From Triglochin maritima (Eukaryota; Streptophyta; Magnoliopsida; Alismatales; Juncaginaceae), in assembly GCA_963682175.1 (NCBI GenBank), contig OY821771.1, positions 10,291,001 through 10,355,000 of the forward strand: DNA of 64,000 nt, read 5' to 3'. The translations under genes and the position numbers were made by a program. The notes under the pieces are model-generated. The model was not told the origin of the DNA, searched no databases, and saw nothing but the letters and a program-made list of their open reading frames with translations. Below, in pieces: positions 45,301 to 57,391 of this stretch (the first letter of the stretch is position 1; the number at the start of each line of letters is the position of its first letter).

Positions 45301-47727
45301 TCAACCATAATCAGAACTGGATTGAATGACACCATATTGGTGCATGTATCCAGTTGAATTGTTCCCCATGTTGACTTGAGGAAAAGATTCCACTCTTCTC
45401 ACTTGAATTGGTTCGCTTATTTGCTCGAGTGATGGTGGTTGAGTAAATGAATCACTCCCTTTTTTCTTACTTCCTTTTTGCTTATGTGATGATTTATTTG
45501 ATTCAGAATTCTGATAAATACGTGCTCTCATCACAACATCACTTGGGTTGCATATTATTTCTGGCTCATTATCAATATGGAAGATATTAAATTCTGCTTT
45601 TAAGTTCCCGAAAGATAATTGCATGAGCCCATTTCGACAGTTTATTAATGCTTCCGAAGTGGCTAAAAAGGGTCTACCTAGAATTACAGGGATTTGTCGA
45701 TTAGGATTTACAACAGGTTCAGTATCAAGTACGACAAAATCCACTGGATAAATGAAGTCACCAACCTTAATCAAAACATTCTCTACTATACCTCTCGGTT
45801 TCTTAACAGAACAATCAGCGAATTGGAGGGTTGTCCTAGAGGGTTTCAGTGGACCAAGGTTGAGTTGCTCGTAGACAGAAAATGGGAGCAAGTTAACGCT
45901 TGCACCAAGGTCTAGAAGGGCTTTATTGATAAACGTATCTCCTATTGAACAAGAAATTGTGGGACACCCCGGGTCCTTATATTTTATAGGAGATGTGTTG
46001 GAAAGAATTGAGCATATGTTTGCAGTTAAGAATGCCTTCTTTGGTACATTTGTTTTTCTCTTCTTAGTGCACAAATCTTTTAAGAATTTAGCATAAGCAG
46101 GTATTTGTTGAATCATGTCTAAGAGTGGAATGTTTACCTTAACTTGCTTAAATACTTCCAAGATTTTCTCTATTTGTGCACTAGAGTTCTTTTTGAGTCT
46201 ATTGGGAAATGAGGCTTTAGGCACATAGACTCGCTCAGGTTCAGGTTGAGCTACAGGTTCAGGTTGGGTAGGTGGATTGGGTTTTTCAATTTGGACGTCG
46301 GGTTCAATGGTCAAGTCATATGTGGGTGCTTGATGGCTAGATTGATTAGTCATTCTAGGGTTTACCACATTATTGTCAATTTTTCTTCCGGACCGTAATG
46401 ATACTACAACATTGATTTGTTGGAACGGTCCTTCCTCACTAACCATTTGAACCGGTCTAGGGTTGTTATTTCCTGAAGGTGGTTGATAAGATTGATATTG
46501 ATTATTAGTTCTGGGGTTTACCTCAGGTTGACTTGGTAATTGGCCCTTTTCTCTTTCACCTATTATCTGTGCTAATTGGCTGACCTGTGTCTCTAGCCTT
46601 TGGAATGATTGGTTGGTTGTTTGTATAAAAGTTGTCATTAAAGTTTCTAATTTTGTCAACCTAACCTCATGATTTCCATTGTTATTACCCCCAGATGATG
46701 TATTATTTTGGTTATATGGGGTTTGTTGTTGTCTAGGAGGTTGTCTTTGTTGGGTCCACGAAAAATTGGGATGATTACGCCAACCTGGGTTATAGGTTGA
46801 TGCGTAAGGATCATTTCTAGAATTGTGAAATGTGGCATTAACATGTTCCAGGTCCACACAGTCCTCCATTAAATGACCAGTCTGACCACATTTAGAGCAA
46901 GGGGTAGGGGATGCTTGTCGGGTTTGGGTTTGCAGTTCTAGACTTTCCATTCTACGCATTAGGGTAGCTAGTTTTGCCTCGGCCGCTATGTTGGAGTCTA
47001 TAGCTAAGACACCTGGTCGGGGTTGACTCGCTATTCTAGATCCAATACTCGGGTTGATGGGTGTTCTAGCATTGTCCCATTGCATACTATTTTCAGCTAA
47101 ATCCTCAAGAAAAGTCCAGGCATCATTTTCATTCTTGGACATAAAGTTCCCTTGGCTCACAGATTCTAGCATAACCCTAGATGTGGGTGTCAGTCCCTCA
47201 TAGATAATTTGGCATAATTGCCACTTCGGAATTCCGTGATGAGGGCATTGGGTCAAGACACTCTTAAATCTCTCAAGATAGGAATAGAACGGCTCGCTCT
47301 CAGACTGAACGAATGCAACAATTTCATTCATAATCTTCATAGTCTTATGGTTGGGGAAATATTTTTTTAAGAAAACTTGAACAAATTCAGCCCAACTTCT
47401 AATAGATCTTTCGGCTAGACTATATAGCCATTTCTTAGCGTCGTCTTTCAGTGCTAGAGGCACGAATTTCAGACGCACTGCCTCTTCAGGGATATGCTGG
47501 TATTGCATAAGAGAGCAGATTTCCTCAAATTCTCTAAGGAAGAGATATGGATCTTCCCTAGAGGTGAACTTAGGCAACATACTCATGTATTGTGCCTTAA
47601 GTTCGAAGTCGCGACCCGGTATGGTGGGCATGACGATGCACGATGGCTGAGCAGCCATCGTTGGGTAGCACCGATCCCTCAGAGTTATAGGTTGTGCAAC
47701 AGGCGGGTCCACTACGTTCTCACCCAT
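45301..47727 (-). CDS. Intact gag-protease polyprotein of Athila-type copy 2
   Basis: The first ATG is at 47727; the frame is open upstream to about 47865 but only with non-ATG codons. 808 residues to TGA at 45301. The capsid part has FLREFEEICSLM, KKWLYSLAERSIRSW and CPHHGIPKWQLCQIIYEG. A zinc knuckle CSKCGQTGHLMEDC follows, then a Gln/Asn/Pro-rich linker with VVSLRSGRK, then the protease with ALLDLGASVNLLP and ILGRPFLAT. The Ser/Lys-rich tail ends shortly after. It can supply structural protein and protease but no replication enzymes. A complete frame with both domains in a recent insertion suggests selection for gag/protease function, or very recent activity. Confidence 0.93.
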   Translation of the reverse strand: MGENVVDPPVAQPITLRDRCYPTMAAQPSCIVMPTIPGRDFELKAQYMSMLPKFTSREDPYLFLREFEEICSLMQYQHIPEEAVRLKFVPLALKDDAKKWLYSLAERSIRSWAEFVQVFLKKYFPNHKTMKIMNEIVAFVQSESEPFYSYLERFKSVLTQCPHHGIPKWQLCQIIYEGLTPTSRVMLESVSQGNFMSKNENDAWTFLEDLAENSMQWDNARTPINPSIGSRIASQPRPGVLAIDSNIAAEAKLATLMRRMESLELQTQTRQASPTPCSKCGQTGHLMEDCVDLEHVNATFHNSRNDPYASTYNPGWRNHPNFSWTQQRQPPRQQQTPYNQNNTSSGGNNNGNHEVRLTKLETLMTTFIQTTNQSFQRLETQVSQLAQIIGEREKGQLPSQPEVNPRTNNQYQSYQPPSGNNNPRPVQMVSEEGPFQQINVVVSLRSGRKIDNNVVNPRMTNQSSHQAPTYDLTIEPDVQIEKPNPPTQPEPVAQPEPERVYVPKASFPNRLKKNSSAQIEKILEVFKQVKVNIPLLDMIQQIPAYAKFLKDLCTKKRKTNVPKKAFLTANICSILSNTSPIKYKDPGCPTISCSIGDTFINKALLDLGASVNLLPFSVYEQLNLGPLKPSRTTLQFADCSVKKPRGIVENVLIKVGDFIYPVDFVVLDTEPVVNPNRQIPVILGRPFLATSEALINCRNGLMQLSFGNLKAEFNIFHIDNEPEIICNPSDVVMRARIYQNSESNKSSHKQKGSKKKGSDSFTQPPSLEQISEPIQVRRVESFPQVNMGNNSTGYMHQYGVIQSSSDYG

Positions 47728-48964
47728 TAGATCCGGGTGAGGTGGTGCAACAGGTGGATTGGGGTTAAGTTCCAGACTGGAATCTAGATTAACTCGTGAG
47801 AGTCGATTACTCAAGTCCCGAATCCAAATCTGAGTGCACCGGGTTGAATCAATTTTTGAATTCAAATTCCAAATTTAAATTCCAAATTTAATTTCAAGAA
47901 TTAATTAAGTTTTTTTTTTTATATTTTTTTTTATATTTGAAAATGGAAACAAACAATAGAATGGGGCAAGATGAGAAATGAATCCTAATCTAGAGAATTT
48001 AGGTGAGAAGAGAAAGAAGACTCAGATGAGAAAGGAAACTTAACTCTAAAGATAGAAATTAGGGTTGGTCAGAAATTTCCTGAACAAGCACGGTCAAAAC
48101 AATCCTAGACCTAGTGTCACTTAGATCTAGACGACTCCTAACTGGTTGAGTCGAATTGATTTGCTTGATTCACCTCCCTCACCAATCAAACCAAGTTGGC
48201 CAGTTAGTGTATAGCTAGTGGGGGCGCTTCCGACAGAGTCGGTGCCAATTAGACAACCACGTCGCTTGGAAGACTTTCGTCGACACAAAAACACTTTCTA
48301 GACACCAAATTGAATTCAATTAGCTTCAAGTCATAGCAAGTCAAACCAATCTCCTCCTTAATTGAGTCCGAGTCCTTAGGGGCCAATGTCTAATTGATTT
48401 TAAATTTTAGGCTTAGGCGACACTTCAGGATTGTGGTTTGTGGGCTACGGGAGGGTGATGAAATCCCCACCGTATCTTTTCCTACGGAGTTGCCCTTAAG
48501 ATAGTTTAACTTAAATCTAGCAAAGATAGTCAAACAATGGCCCTTTTAATGGGGGCAATTGCAAGGTTGTATGCAGCTAAATTATATGCTCTAATGCACT
48601 CGATAAAAACCTCGATACGTACCTTGCCTCCAGCAATCTTCAACAAGTATTAATTTGCAAGAATTTAGCAAGAATAATGCAAGCAAAACATTATATGATG
48701 CATGCACTAAGGTCTTTCTAATTTTGCCAATTTTAGGTCAGAGTTGAATTATTGCCAATTATGGAATTGTAACCCTAACACGTGCAATTCTACGAAAGGA
48801 AACTTTTCAACTATTCAGATTTTACGAGAAAGGCAAGAAAAGTTACCTCCGCAATGCTCAGTCGGGTTCGCCGCCCGCTCTCGGAGATTCCAGTAGCTCA
48901 ATGCGACCACCCAGAGACGTCGACGATGCCCCAGAAAATTGAAGACCAGATTCCAACCCTGTGC

Positions 48965-49008
48965 GGCGTTTCCGCCACACTTTACCTTGTTGGTGCGGCG
49001 ATTCCGCC
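48965..49008. repeat. Palindrome pair in the leader of Athila-type copy 2 (pitch 32 bp)
   Basis: GGCGTTTCCGCC at 48965 and GGCGATTCCGCC at 48997, close to the primer site at 49148-49164. Confidence 0.87.
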
Positions 49009-49147
49009 TCCCACTTGGTTCAGAATGCGGTGAGATTTCACCGCGAGCTCTGTCGTCTCCTGAAATGCAAATCCAAATAGTTAGATCGCGCACACGATAA
49101 ACAGAAAAAAATCGAAAATACAAAAACAAACGAAATCTTCGTCGCCT

Positions 49148-49164
49148 CCCCGGCAACGGCGCCA
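49148..49164 (-). other. Primer-binding site, tRNA-Asp
   Basis: TGGCGCCGTTGCCGGGG on the minus strand, just inside the 5' LTR. Confidence 0.9.
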
Positions 49165-49170
49165 AAAACT

Positions 49171-50346
49171 TGATGAGAATTAAATTTATACCGCAAGTGC
49201 ACGGCGTCTATGAAGACGTGGCAAGTACGGGTCGAACACAAGGAGGGAGAGATTTCGTTATTTTTGTTATTTCGATTGTGGGAGAGAAAGGAGAGAAGAA
49301 TTAATTTGAGTTTTTGGTATTTTTGATTTAATTATCTAAAGTACGAAACAAAAGCAATTAGAACTAAAACAAGAAATAAGAAGAGAAATCCGTTGGGTGG
49401 AGGTTTAGATTTAGGTTTAGATTGGAGAATGGAGAAACTTGAAATAAATCATGTTAGTTATGAAGCATTACAAGATAAATGATTTAACATAAACTCAAGT
49501 AATCAAAATATACTAATCACGAACTTAAAACAATAACATGCATTCATCTTCTCTACCCCTAATTCCATCACCTCCACCCTTTGGAAAGAGTTAGAAACTC
49601 ATGGAGGGAGGAAGAAGAGGGGATCCTAGAGACATTAAAATAAAATAAAAACAAGAATTAAAAGAACAGAATTTTATTACTAATGATCCAAGACCAAAGG
49701 TTCAAAGATGTGTTACATTCGTCCTACAGGGCTATTTATAGCCGATACAGGGGATACCAATACATAAAAGGATAGTACACGCGTCGACACAACACTGGAC
49801 GAAGTTTGAACGCGAGAAGAGAAGGTGGGGCGGCGAAATCGCCGCCTGGTACATGTATTGTGCGGCTAATTCGCCGCACAATATAGTCAGATCGCGTCCA
49901 GATTTTTGTGGTGCGTTTATGGTATGATTTGATCTTTATTTGCACGTCTGGATGATTCTTTCCATTGTCTTGAACTCCGGATTAATTCCTTCCATTGTTG
50001 GGGATTTATTTTTGACTTTTCTTTTGACTTTTCCAACAAAATAACTTTATCCTTTTCTTTTGCAATCAGGTCCTTGGCATTTTGCAATTAAGCCCTTGAC
50101 CTTTTTGTAATTAGCTCCTTGAATGCTTTTATGCTTGGATGCATTTCCAATTGAAACCTGATAAACTTGAATTCGGTCTTTATGATAGAAATGAATCTTT
50201 TGCACACGTTTATGCTCGGAATGTGGGTAATTTGCATCCAAGTCCCTGTATTCTGTAAATACGACTAAACACATACCTTAGTAGCATTTATTGATATAAA
50301 AGTAATCTAAATGAAAGACATATGATGCAATGTATGCAATGCATCA
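49171..50346 (-). repeat. 5' LTR of Athila-type copy 2
   Basis: 1176 bp. Promoter TATAAATAG around 49732-49740 (minus). Palindromes GGCGAAATCGCC at 49832 and GGCTAATTCGCC at 49864 (pitch 32) lie about 90 bp upstream of it. Confidence 0.95.
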
Positions 50347-50489
50347 CAGACCCTAAGACATCGTGCAGTCTCATTATTCGTGCAGAGCCCACACTTATCA
50401 TAATAAAATATTTATTTTTAAGTTTTACGTTGGATCAACTTAATTTGTCTAGCTTACTTTATGTGTATGTGCAGTTTACATTATGTGTT

Positions 50490-51510
50490 TGTCCTGTTTA
50501 CGTTATGTGTCTGTCCGGAATAAGTGTATTTGCAGTCCGGAATAAGTGTATTTGTTGTCCGGTTTAAGAATAAAGTGTGTCCAGAAACAGAACATAAAGT
50601 TTGTCCGGAATAAGTTGATTTGTTGTCCGGAATAAGTGTAATTGCTGTCCGGAATAAGTGTATTTGCAGTCCGGAATAAGTGTAGTCGTCCAGAATAACA
50701 ATAAAGTGTGTCCAGAAACGAACAGAAAGTTTGTACGGAATAAGTGTATTTGCTGTCCGGAATAAGTGTATTTGTTGTCCGGACTAAGTGTATTTGTTGT
50801 CCGGTTTAAGAATAAAGTGTGTCCAGAAACGGAACATAAAGTTTGTCCAGAATAAGTTGATTTGTTGTCCGGAATAAGTGTATTTGCTGTCCGGAATAAG
50901 TGTATTTGCAGTCCGGAATAAGTGTAGTTGTCCAGAATAAGAAGAAAGTGTGTCCAGAAACGGAACAGAAAGCTTGTCCGGAATAAGTGTATTTGCTGTC
51001 CGGAATAAGTGTATTTGTTGTCCGGACTAAGTGTATTTGTTGTCCGGTTTAAGAATAAAGTGTGTCCAGAAACGGAACATAAAGTTTGTCCGGAATAAGT
51101 TGATTTGTTGTCCGGAATAAGTGTATTTGCTGTCCGGAATAAGTGTATTTGCAGTCCGAAATAAGTGTAGTTGTCCAGAATAAGAAGAAAGTGTGTCCAG
51201 AAACGGAACAGAAAGCTTGTCCGGAATAAGTGTATTTGCTGTCCGAAATAAGTGTATTTGTTGTCCGGTTTAAGAATAAAGTTTGTCCAGAAACGGAACA
51301 TAAAGTTTTTCCGGAATAAGTGTATTTGTTGTCCGGAATAAGTGTATTTGTTGTCCGGTTTAAGAATAAAGTGTGTCTAGAAACGGAACATAAAGTTTGT
51401 CCGGAATAAGTGTATTTGCTGTCCGGAATAAGTGTATTTGCTGTCTGGAATCGGAATAAGTGTATTTGCAGTCCGGAATAAGTGTATTTGCAGTCCGGAA
51501 TAATATATGG
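50490..51510. repeat. 22-bp tandem array with a 240-245 bp higher-order period
   Basis: The basic unit is GTCCGGAATAAGTGTATTTG plus two bases. Units differ in a patterned way, and the pattern recurs: blocks beginning (AAG)TTTGTACGGAATAAG at about 50730, AGCTTGTCCGGAATAAG at about 50972 and again at about 51212. Long antisense open frames here encode only repeats of YTYSGQQIHLFRT and are by-products of the array. Confidence 0.9.
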
Positions 51511-52648
51511 CTTCATTATTGTCGGAATAAACGAATCAATATATGGAATGCAATAATATGATGTCGAAACAAAAAAACGTCCGCAAAGCGCGCTCCCTCA
51601 CGTCCCCCGCAGGGGCTGCCGCCCCCTGCCACCCCCGCACAAACTCAACAAACCTCCCACTGTATATTTTACCTCACAAGAATTACGTTTAGGAAAAAAA
51701 TAGCATCTCAGATTTCCTGTTTATGTAGAACATCGGGAAGTCTTCGCACCGTCCCATTCACGCTGCTTACGTTGTAAAGAATCCTGGGAGTCGGCATCAG
51801 ACGCTTCTTCGACCTAATATCTTGCTCGAAATGATGATTTATTCTGGAGAGAAAGAATGAAGAAGAAAGAAAGAGTGTCATCATATTTGTATTTGGGTGG
51901 AGAGAGAGAACGTGCTGAGTTGAAACGCATTTAATGTGATTTGAGTGGACATCAGGAAGAAAAAACAAAAAAACATTCATGTCTTGGCCACGTAAGGGCT
52001 GACATGGATGTCCACGTAGAGCGCGTCCGTGACGCGCTGCGTTCATAAATCATTTTCCTATCAAGAATACTTAACGAGGAACACATCTATCTATTCCCAT
52101 TAAAATTGAGCAACTTCAAATGTCACACTTGCATTGATTCATGTGTGTTTCTATTTGTACGTTTCAGTTTGTAGTGTTCTATGCAAAGTGAGATTCAAAT
52201 CAATTTCTAAACACATACAAGTAATCCAAACCAATCCGCACAAGTCTTTATCAACACAAATAAATTTCAAAACACAAACAAGTGATTCAAACCAATCCAC
52301 ACCAATCAAACCAAATGTTAACAAAAAATAAGTAAATGTACCTACAAACTAATCTAACACGTGAAATCGGCACCGGGAGGTCGAAAATCGCTGGACAGAG
52401 GGAGAAGTTTGCGGTTATGAGAAGAAGTAAGGGAAGAGGGGGATGTCGATACTCTTTCTGCCCTACTGAAAAACAACATCTCAGCAATAATAAAAAGGGC
52501 ATCCGTGAGATGTTGTTTTTGAGAACACAAACGACATCTCAAATTACAAACCATCTCAAAAAAACAAAGTAAGAACACAAACAACATTTGTGATGCCGTT
52601 TTTGAGTACCATATTTTGCCGAATAAGTTTTGAAGGTTTATATTCTTC

Positions 52649-54880
52649 CTTTTTTTAGTCCGTGATTATTTCAAATAATTTTCCTATTATAAATATACAA
52701 ACAATATAAATTTTAAGTCACTTATTTTTTTCCTCTACGTTGGCTTGTAGGCTTTAGTTATGTTAATTTTGATTTGATTACTCAAAATAACTTAATCTAT
52801 TCTCAATAGTCAATTAACTAGTCAAATATATTATATACTTGCATTGTGAATTCATATCTTAACAGGTGCCAAAGAATATAAAGGAGTAAGTAGTAGAGAC
52901 CTACATTTATTGTGATCAAACTTCACAAAGAGATGTATTTTCTATTTATTAACTCTTCAGATTGATTGTAAACTTGCCACAAATTATAGGGTAAAAATCT
53001 GCATAAATTTGGACGTCCAAAACCCGTCCAATCATATAAACCCTTCAACATAAGACTCAAACTTTTAACCTTTTCAAATGCAGACGACCAAAGCATGTTT
53101 CAATCTTCCGAACCACGCAACAATAAACATCAGATTTGGTTTTACCCAATTTTAGATGACCTGGCCTTCCATGGGACGTCTGATTTTCCAAACATTTCCT
53201 TTGATTTAATTCAGACGACCGATACTTGCACAAGACGTCCAATTTCCTCTCTATTTTAGAATCTTATATTCAATTGCTCTCTGTTTTAGAATCTTGTATT
53301 CAGATGATCAATATATTCTTCAGTAGCTCGATTCTTGATTTTCTAGAGGTTTTATACCAAATAAAACTGTTACTTTGGATAGAGATTTGAACTTTATACA
53401 ATGACTAATTCAGATTTTGTCTCATTATACACATCTTAATTCGGATGACCAGTGAACATTTCAAACAACCAAATTTCATATCTTTCGGACCAAAATATAT
53501 TCGAACAACCGATTCTTGAGTGCAGAGAATCCAAATTTTCTCAATTCCAGAATTCGAACAACTAGGATATTGAAGGGAATGTGTTCTAAAAGTTTACTTT
53601 TATACGTCAATTATTATGAATTGAATGTGCAAACATTTTGTTCTTTCATTAATGTATTCGTCTTTTGGAAGTGTTAAGGAAGAGACTCTTGGTCCTTAAC
53701 CGTAGAGCTCTAAAAGATAATGTCACATAAATCAAAAGTAATTCACAATCATGGTGGTTAACATGGAACATTAATCTCCGAGATAAGATTGTCATGTTGG
53801 TTAAGAGAGATATTGTAGCTCTACAAATATTTAACAACATGAGTATATGAAATGGAAAATATTTCTTTTGTATATTGAATTGACTTAACAAATGAAACAT
53901 TATGGAATTGTGTTTATGTCATTAATGTTTTATTGTGTCTTTGAATCCTAAGATATTAGACCTATATCTTTTCACATAAGGAGTGTATGATCTGATTATT
54001 ATAAAAAACTATCAAAGAGTATAGTGATAAATGTATTAGTTTGTTATACATGATTTATGTTAGAAAAGATGATATGTCAAAAGATTATCATTGCCCTCTT
54101 AACTTGAGTTATGATATTGTTGGGCCCCTTGATAAAACGAAATTATAATGTGCACAATGTAACTTGTGTATAGTTACATATTTATAATTAGCTTGAGAGA
54201 TCAAAAAATGAATATAAAATACAAAGATGACACATTTCTACTTTGCATAATATTCTTAATATCATGAGACAAATGATAGATACAAGTGATATTTTACATA
54301 TCACTAAGTGAATCATGTTTAGTTCGAGTGAGAAAAACATCTTTGTTATTTGGGTAACTATAATGTGTAACTAGATACCGCTTATAGTTTATGATATAAT
54401 GTTTTTTATATCATTGCCAACATAACTTAAATCCTCATATAGGTCACACCACAAAACTGAGAAACAAGAAATATGATTTTATATTTTATATGATGTATTA
54501 AGTTTCATGTGTTATGAAATAATATACATGTGGTAAAATAATAAAATCAATATGTCGTAAAAAGATGGTTATAATAAAAAATAAATTCGTATTGATATAT
54601 ATATATTATGAGGTATAATGTTTTGACATTATATATGATAATATATTACATGATATAATGTCATCTACAACATTATAACATATGAATTTGCTAAAACCCC
54701 AAAGTCCAAATTTTGTTGGATATTAATGCAAATTTGGTGGAGTCAAAAACATTGAAAAATGGTCCAACCATTTGACTACGTTTTTGCATATATCAATAAG
54801 AATTTTTTTACTAACTAATGGCTGGATTTAATCCACCTTTGTCAAAGGTAGTTATGGGATGATGTGGCAAAACAAATAAG
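52649..54880. other. AT-rich region, no recognised gene; degraded repeat with CAGACGACC words
   Basis: 53010-53560 carries scattered CAGACGACC/AGACGTCC words reminiscent of the palindrome-bearing LTRs but decayed. The remainder is AT-rich with TATAATGTCAT-type inverted words near 54600-54680. Nothing else supported. Confidence 0.35.
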
Positions 54881-55345
54881 AGATCATGTGCAAAGTGATT
54901 TGCAAATGATGTGATTTAGTGGAGATGTAAACAAGAGATCATGTGTAAGTAGTGTGCACATGATATGGTTTAGTGGAGAGATTAATACATGATCATGTGT
55001 AAGTGGTTTGCACATGATGTTGGTTAGAGGAAATCTTATAAATAAGTCTATTATCCAATCCTTGTTAATACTAATGCAAAATTCTTCTCTCTCCAATTTT
55101 TCCATCATTCCATCCAGAATTCTCTTAGTTTTAATTGTGTGATAGTGATTAATTTCTTTGGAGCATAAGAGAGGTCATTAGCTAGATTCTAACCTTGATT
55201 TAGAGATTGATTGACTAGCTCACTTCTCTCTGATCTTGTTTAGAGTTTGGTGAACACTTGGAGACGAATCAACGGACGATTCAACGAGCAACGCAACTCC
55301 GGATCTTCATAAAGGTTTAGAGAACATTTAGGTATGATCATCTTT
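54881..55345 (+). promoter_or_regulatory. LTR-like promoter segment with 54-55 bp tandem palindromic repeats
   Basis: Three units start at 54883, 54938 and 54992. Each has ATCATGTG, 11 or so bases, then CACATGAT (CAAATGAT in the first). TATAAATA follows at 55038-55045, about 20 bp after the last unit, and then a leader-like stretch. The order resembles an LTR U3-R-U5, but I could not define LTR ends. Confidence 0.45.
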
Positions 55346-55486
55346 TATTTGTTTTAATATATATGTAGATTACATGATATTAGAATAAATATAAAATAAT
55401 GTACATAAAATCGTCGAAAACATGGAAATCGATCTTGTATGCATGTATATATTTTTTAAAATATATACATAAATAGGGGCACAAAA

Positions 55487-57391
55487 TGTAACGTCCTCAA
55501 ACAACGAATTTTTTTTAAAATCTTTTAAAAGAGGAAAATCAGCAAAATCATAACATACACCTATGACATTACGAAAACATAACACAATGTGCACCAACAC
55601 ACAGATATATATATATATCATATATATCTGACTTTACAAAAATGTGATTACATTAAAAGGTTATAAGAGGAAAAGTACAAGTAATCACGTCAACCTCTAA
55701 AATGGGGAAAGCAGGATCCGGTCCTGAGAGCTCTCCTCCGTAGTTATCACCCTCTATTGCCGATCATGGCCTGAAAAGTTAACACACGACTATGCTTGAG
55801 TTTCCATAAGGAAATCCTGTATGCCAAACCCTAAACACATAAATGAAACAATGCTAACAATGAAAGCAATATGGCATAAACACAGCAATTGTAAAATCAC
55901 AACATTTGCCTCTATCACTGGAGCTACGATTTTGCCTCTTTCACTAGAGCCACAGTTTTGCCTCATATACCGGAGGCATGGTTTTGCCTCATATACTGGA
56001 AACACGATTTAAGCAACTATCACAACACACTCTGTAGAACCACAAATCACTACTGATCACTATCAGGCCGGAATGTCCGTACCGTCGCCCTAAAAAGGCC
56101 GGGGACCCGTTGCCCTCAAAGCTGATCCCACAACACAACCAAAAACCAAACTGAGCAGAAACAGTCGACCAAAACAGACATACCGGTCGAACGGTTCCCT
56201 TCAGGAACGCACAAGAGCTCGATCGTCTCCTCGACCGGTCGAACCAACAAACGACCAAACGGTAGAACAAAAGTCACGGGCGATCGACCGTTTGGATGGT
56301 CTACGCCACAATAGATAAATAAATGTCCCAATGGACGAATGACAAAGAGGACCCAGTTGACCGAACAAAGCTGGGAATCACGACTCACTCTCAGTTTCTA
56401 CCAGTTGACCTAAAGTCGTCAACCAGTTGACCGTTTGGATCAGAACAACGATCGATCCAATACATAACGGTTGCACCAACACTTAGTTAACTTAAGTGAT
56501 CAGTCGAACAAAAGGTTAGGAATGGTCGACCATTTGGTTGTCCATGCTCTTTCCAGACAAGTCCAAAAAACAACGGTCAGACAAAACAACAACCGGTCGA
56601 CCGTCTAGACAGAATACACTCTGTCCAGACCAGTCCAACCATCATCAGTTGAACAAATCAGAAGGAGGTCGACCGTTTAGAAGGTCTAGGCCCCAACTGA
56701 CTTAGCTACATGTAAAATTGGTCGATTAGATCAAGAGGGCGGCCGACCGTTTAGAAAGTCTACCCCAACCGACTTACCACAATGTAATCGATCGAAGGAC
56801 AACGGGGACTCGGTCGACAGCCCAAGGGCATCGTTCGACTGGTGCAAGGCTAAAACCCGCACTTACACCAGCATCAGTCGACCAAGGCAAGCGCCAATCA
56901 CCCATTGTTTAGCAGAAACATGTTGTTCAGCAACATCCGACGAGCCAAACGACCAGCGTCGACTAAATCCACCCCTCACACACCTCGAGTGAGTCTTAAC
57001 TAGAAGCTTGACATACCTTGAAGGGTCGAAGAAACATTTGAAGATCAAAGACGAGCATTTCCAAGATAAAGCTAATCTCCGACGAACGACGATAACAAAT
57101 ACTTGACTCCACTGAAAGCTTCTTCTCATCGTCGTCGTCGACACCACCAACGAACCAAGAGTCTGAGAGGGAGAGATATGTGTTGAGAGGTAGAGTGGAA
57201 AAGAGAAGAATAGAAAAGGAAAGTAAGGTTTAAATCTAATAAACCTTCTCACCTCTTCAACAACCAATCACCACAAGCCACCTCACCCACCAACCCCTCA
57301 CCACTGCCACTCAACCTACACAAATTTCCAAAGGAGGATTAGGATTAGTTTAAACCCAATTAACCTAATTATTTAGGATTAGGTTCTAACA
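55487..57391 (-). mobile_element. Solo LTR, related in style to 32585-34722
   Basis: On the minus strand it reads TGTTAGAACC...GACGTTACA. Flanks CAAAA (55482-55486) and CGAAA (57392-57396) match at four of five bases. It shares landmarks with the other solo LTR, such as AGGTATGTC(GG/AA)GCTTCTAGT and a GAGTTTCCATAAGGAAA-like block at the other end. It contains degenerate GGTCGACC pairs (56162/56184, 56260/56281 and others up to 56860). No coding region. Confidence 0.65.

Larger units (their letters stand above)
43010..50346 (-). mobile_element. Non-autonomous Athila-type LTR retrotransposon with intact gag-protease (TR-GAG-like), copy 2, young
   Basis: LTRs at 49171-50346 (5') and 43010-44184 (3') begin TGATGAGAAT and end TGCATCA, flanked by the exact duplication CAGAC (43005-43009, 50347-50351). 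By eye the LTRs differ by two substitutions and one single-base indel, so the insertion is recent. The only coding region is one long intact gag-protease frame; RT, RNase H and integrase are missing. PBS (tRNA-Asp), polypurine tract and 3' non-coding region match those of the full-pol element at 16374-26497, its plausible helper. Confidence 0.95.
42836..52044. mobile_element. Inner inverted-repeat element holding the Athila derivative and a tandem array
   Basis: The left end GACGCGAGCGTCACGGACGC and the inverted right end AACGCAGCGCGTCACGGACG align for about 35 bp up to ACGTGGA. Excluding the LTR insertion, its body is 42836-43009 plus 50352-52044. No coding capacity and no visible duplication. 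Confidence 0.5.
41929..52648. mobile_element. DNA element with about 55-bp inverted ends, interrupted by other insertions
   Basis: The left end GAAGAATATAAACTTGAAAA (41929) and the inverted right end GAAGAATATAAACCTTCAAA (52648) align for about 55 bp at roughly 80% identity. Both are followed inward by repeated ACAACAT/GTCGTTTTT words. No transposase and no clear duplication, so superfamily unknown. Inside lies a second inverted-repeat pair at 42836 and 52044, and within that the LTR element 43010-50346. Confidence 0.5.

Noticed and set aside
50564..51516. Long antisense open frames of up to 245 codons
   Set aside because: They translate a 22-bp tandem array into repeats of one peptide (YTYSGQQIHLFRT-like), with no start context or family; the frame is a by-product of the repeat.
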